Positions 3,708-5,923 of a stretch of 5,923 nt of DNA are shown piece by piece (position 1 is the stretch's first letter; the number at the start of each line of letters is the position of its first letter). Made by a program: the position numbers and the translations under genes. The DNA is from an uncultured Oscillospiraceae bacterium (GTDB lineage Bacteria; Bacillota; Clostridia; Oscillospirales; Oscillospiraceae), in assembly GCA_934573945.1 (NCBI GenBank), contig CAKTMQ010000098.1, positions 1-5,923 on the forward strand, given 5' to 3'. The notes beneath the pieces are model-generated. The model saw only the letters and a list, made by a program, of their open reading frames with translations. It was not told where the DNA came from and searched no databases.

Positions 3708-5923
3708 ATGCTGACCATATTGATCGGCCGTGCCGGTACAGGTAAGTCGTACCATGTGCTGGATGCCATAAAAAAGGAATTGAACGACCGCCCCCAGCTG
3801 CTGCTGGTGCCGGAGCACACCTCCCATGAGGCAGAGCTGGATCTGTGCCGTGTATGCGGCGTCACCGCCTGCCGCAGCGCAGAGGTGCTCAGCTTCCAGA
3901 GCCTTGCCAATCGGGTGCTGAGCCAGACCGGCGGTCTGGCCGATGTAACGTTGGACAACGGCGGCAAGCTGCTGACCATGCGCCGCTGCCTGCAGGAGCT
4001 GCACACCCAGCTGAAGGTATTCGGCAGGCCGTCCCAACGGGCGGCGTTTCTCCACCAGCTGACCACGCTGGCCGATGAATTTTACGCCTATCAGATCGCG
4101 CCGGAGACCCTGTACCGCCGCGTGGAGGATATGGAGGGCGCCATGGGCGATAAGCTGCGGGATGTGGCCATGATCTTTGCCGCCTATGATGCCCGGCTCC
4201 GCGGCGGGGAGATGGATGTGCGATCCCGCGTGCAGAAGCTGTGCGACAGTTTACCCCAGTCCCATTATCTGGATGGCAAGGATCTCTATCTGGACGGCTT
4301 CTCCTTCTTCAACCGGCAGGAGGAAAGCGTGCTGGCGCTGGCGCTGCACCGCTGCCACAGCGTGACGGTGACGCTGCTGGGCGACCGCAGCGGACAGCTA
4401 TTCCAAAATGCGCTGGTACAGCGGCAGCGGATGATGCGCATGGCGCAGCAGGAGGGAGTACCCTGCCACATCACCTATCTGCAGCGGCAGGACGACACGC
4501 CGCTGGGACATCTGGAGCAGTATTTCTTCGGCGGCGCCGTTCCCTGGGAGGGAGAGACGGAGGCGGTGTCGCTGTACGAGGCGTCTACCGCCTACACGGA
4601 GGTGGAGTACGTCTCCGCACAGATCCGGCAGCTGGTGCGGCAGGGCTATCGCTACCGGGACATCGCCGTGGCCAGCCGCAGTATGGAGATCTACGCGCCG
4701 CTGCTGGAATCGGTGTTCCAGCGCGACGGCGTGCCGGCCTATATCAGCCGCCGCAGCGACATTCTGGAAAAGCCGGTGATGACGCTGCTGCTCTCCGCTG
4801 TGGACGCGGTGACCGGCGGCTTTGAATACGAGGATATGTTCCGCTATCTGAAAACCGGCATGACCGCCGTTACGGAGGCGGAGTGCGACATACTGGAGAA
4901 CTACGTGATCCGCTGGGAGATCCGGGGCAATATGTGGTTGCGGGATGTGCCGTGGACGGCCAATCCCGACGGCTACGGCATGGAGATGAACGAGGAGCGC
5001 ATCGCCCGTCTGGCGGAGGTGAACCGCATCCGCGAAAAGGTGCGTTCTCCGCTGCTGGCGCTGGCGGCGGGGATGAAGGAGCGTCCCACTGCCCGGGAAA
5101 AGGCACAGACGCTGTATGAATTCGCCGCGGCAGCCGGTGTGCCGGAGGTGCTGCGGGACAAGGCGGAGCAGCTGCTGACTGCGGGGCAGGTGCAGCTGGC
5201 GGAGGAGTATGCCCAGCTGTGGCAGATTTTCTGCAATGTGCTGGATCAGTTCGTGGAGATCCTGGGGGACACGGAGCTGTCCGGCGAGGAATTTGCCAAG
5301 CTGCTGCGCCTGGTGCTGACCCAGTACAGCGTGGGAACTATCCCCGCTACACTGGATCAGGTAAAGGTCAGCGAGATCACCCGTAATGACCGGCACCGGG
5401 TCAGGGTGTTGTTTCTGCTGGGCGCCAACGATCACCTGCTGCCCCAGATCGACCGGGGCGGCGGCATTTTGGATAACGATGACCGGCAAGCGCTGCAGCA
5501 GCGGGATATTCCGCTGTCCGACGCCACCTTTGACCCGCTTGATAACGAGCTGCAGAATATCTATGCATGCCTTGCCCAGCCCACCGAGCGGCTGCATATC
5601 AGCTGGCCGGTCACGGACGTGACCGGCGCCGCGCTGCGCCCCTCCTTCGTGGTGGAGCGCACGGCCTTGCTGTTTCCCAATGTAAAGGTGCGCCGGGAGG
5701 ACGGCACTTACCGATTGACACTGCCGGCCACGGCGCTGTGTGCCGCCGGTGAGGATGCGGCGCTGCGGCAGTATTTTGCCGCTGATGTCCGGTACGCGCC
5801 GGCGCTGGCGGCCATGGAGCGCGCCCGGCATATGGAGCGGGGACGGCTGTCGCCGGAGGCGGTACAGTCGCTGTACGGCCGCTCCATCGCCATGTCCGCC
5901 AGCCGGATCGACCGGGTGAAGTC
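3708..5923 (+). CDS. addB: ATP-dependent helicase/deoxyribonuclease subunit B (AddB), 5' part
   Basis: AddB is one half of the cytoplasmic AddAB helicase-nuclease that resects double-strand breaks and responds to Chi sites to load RecA; in the family AddB supplies a second nuclease domain and Chi recognition. The frame is open from the ATG to the window edge (738 codons plus 2 nt), against about 1,100-1,200 residues for the family, so roughly a third is missing through the edge, not through mutation. Visible features are Walker A GRAGTGKS (7-14), the VPEHTSHEAEL segment (34-44), VLSFQSLANRVL (60-71), YLDGFSFFNRQE (194-205), and VKVSEITRNDRHRVRVLFLLGANDHLLP in two adjoining blocks (about 552-579), the last matching the conserved FxLGxNDGxxP-like AddB segment. 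The end (SASRIDRVK, 730-738) fits the SxSRLE segment just before the first iron-sulfur Cys. It is transcribed from its own promoter, with addA expected downstream. RexB is the alternative name in some lineages. Confidence 0.93.
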   Translation, partial: MLTILIGRAGTGKSYHVLDAIKKELNDRPQLLLVPEHTSHEAELDLCRVCGVTACRSAEVLSFQSLANRVLSQTGGLADVTLDNGGKLLTMRRCLQELHTQLKVFGRPSQRAAFLHQLTTLADEFYAYQIAPETLYRRVEDMEGAMGDKLRDVAMIFAAYDARLRGGEMDVRSRVQKLCDSLPQSHYLDGKDLYLDGFSFFNRQEESVLALALHRCHSVTVTLLGDRSGQLFQNALVQRQRMMRMAQQEGVPCHITYLQRQDDTPLGHLEQYFFGGAVPWEGETEAVSLYEASTAYTEVEYVSAQIRQLVRQGYRYRDIAVASRSMEIYAPLLESVFQRDGVPAYISRRSDILEKPVMTLLLSAVDAVTGGFEYEDMFRYLKTGMTAVTEAECDILENYVIRWEIRGNMWLRDVPWTANPDGYGMEMNEERIARLAEVNRIREKVRSPLLALAAGMKERPTAREKAQTLYEFAAAAGVPEVLRDKAEQLLTAGQVQLAEEYAQLWQIFCNVLDQFVEILGDTELSGEEFAKLLRLVLTQYSVGTIPATLDQVKVSEITRNDRHRVRVLFLLGANDHLLPQIDRGGGILDNDDRQALQQRDIPLSDATFDPLDNELQNIYACLAQPTERLHISWPVTDVTGAALRPSFVVERTALLFPNVKVRREDGTYRLTLPATALCAAGEDAALRQYFAADVRYAPALAAMERARHMERGRLSPEAVQSLYGRSIAMSASRIDRVK

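Noticed and set aside
4398..5831. 477-codon open frame on the minus strand opposite addB
   Set aside because: It is a shadow created by GC-rich codon bias; the plus-strand frame carries the conserved AddB motifs without interruption.
1..5923. CRISPR array, tRNA or rRNA gene, phage or toxin-antitoxin genes
   Set aside because: No regularly spaced repeats, no tRNA-like cloverleaf or rRNA segment, and no recognisable phage, defence or toxin genes were seen on either strand.

Overview
The window looks like chromosomal DNA of a GC-rich anaerobic Firmicute, most plausibly a gut Oscillospiraceae/Ruminococcaceae-type Clostridium relative. This is inferred from the strong AGGAGG-type ribosome binding sites, the AddB type of recombination nuclease (rather than RecB/RecC), a Clostridia-like HtpG, hairpins with GGCTTTGCCG cores, and an anchored protein resembling uncharacterised proteins I recall from gut Clostridia. 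No species can be assigned from the sequence alone.

Layout: (1) Positions 1-97 are a short leader with GTCAA-type inverted repeats. (2) 98-1990 (+) is a complete htpG (Hsp90) closed by a very strong, symmetrical intrinsic terminator at 2007-2043. (3) 2044-2392 is an A-rich (about 42% GC at 2101-2220), hairpin-dense intergenic stretch. It contains a 36-codon ORF (2192-2302) with a strong ribosome binding site and a candidate promoter, and it ends in nested, partly mutually exclusive stem-loops including a 14-bp tandem duplication. (4) 2393-3532 (-) is a 379-residue membrane-anchored extracytoplasmic protein of unknown function, convergent with htpG. (5) 3533-3707 is a compact divergent promoter region with good sigma-A-type promoters in both directions and a small palindrome inside the minus-strand promoter. 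(6) 3708-5923 (+) is the first 738 codons of addB, cut by the window edge just before the expected nuclease and iron-sulfur part.

The three main genes do not form one pathway. HtpG is an ATP-dependent chaperone, AddB is half of the AddAB helicase-nuclease that processes double-strand breaks (addA is expected downstream, outside the window), and the anchored protein is unassigned. They appear to be separately transcribed units. The part least explained by known genes is 2044-2392: a row of hairpins, a small ORF, and a terminator-like structure whose strands can pair in competing ways. It may be a structured RNA with a small protein, or a decayed mobile element. Apart from htpG and addB, functional statements here are inference.
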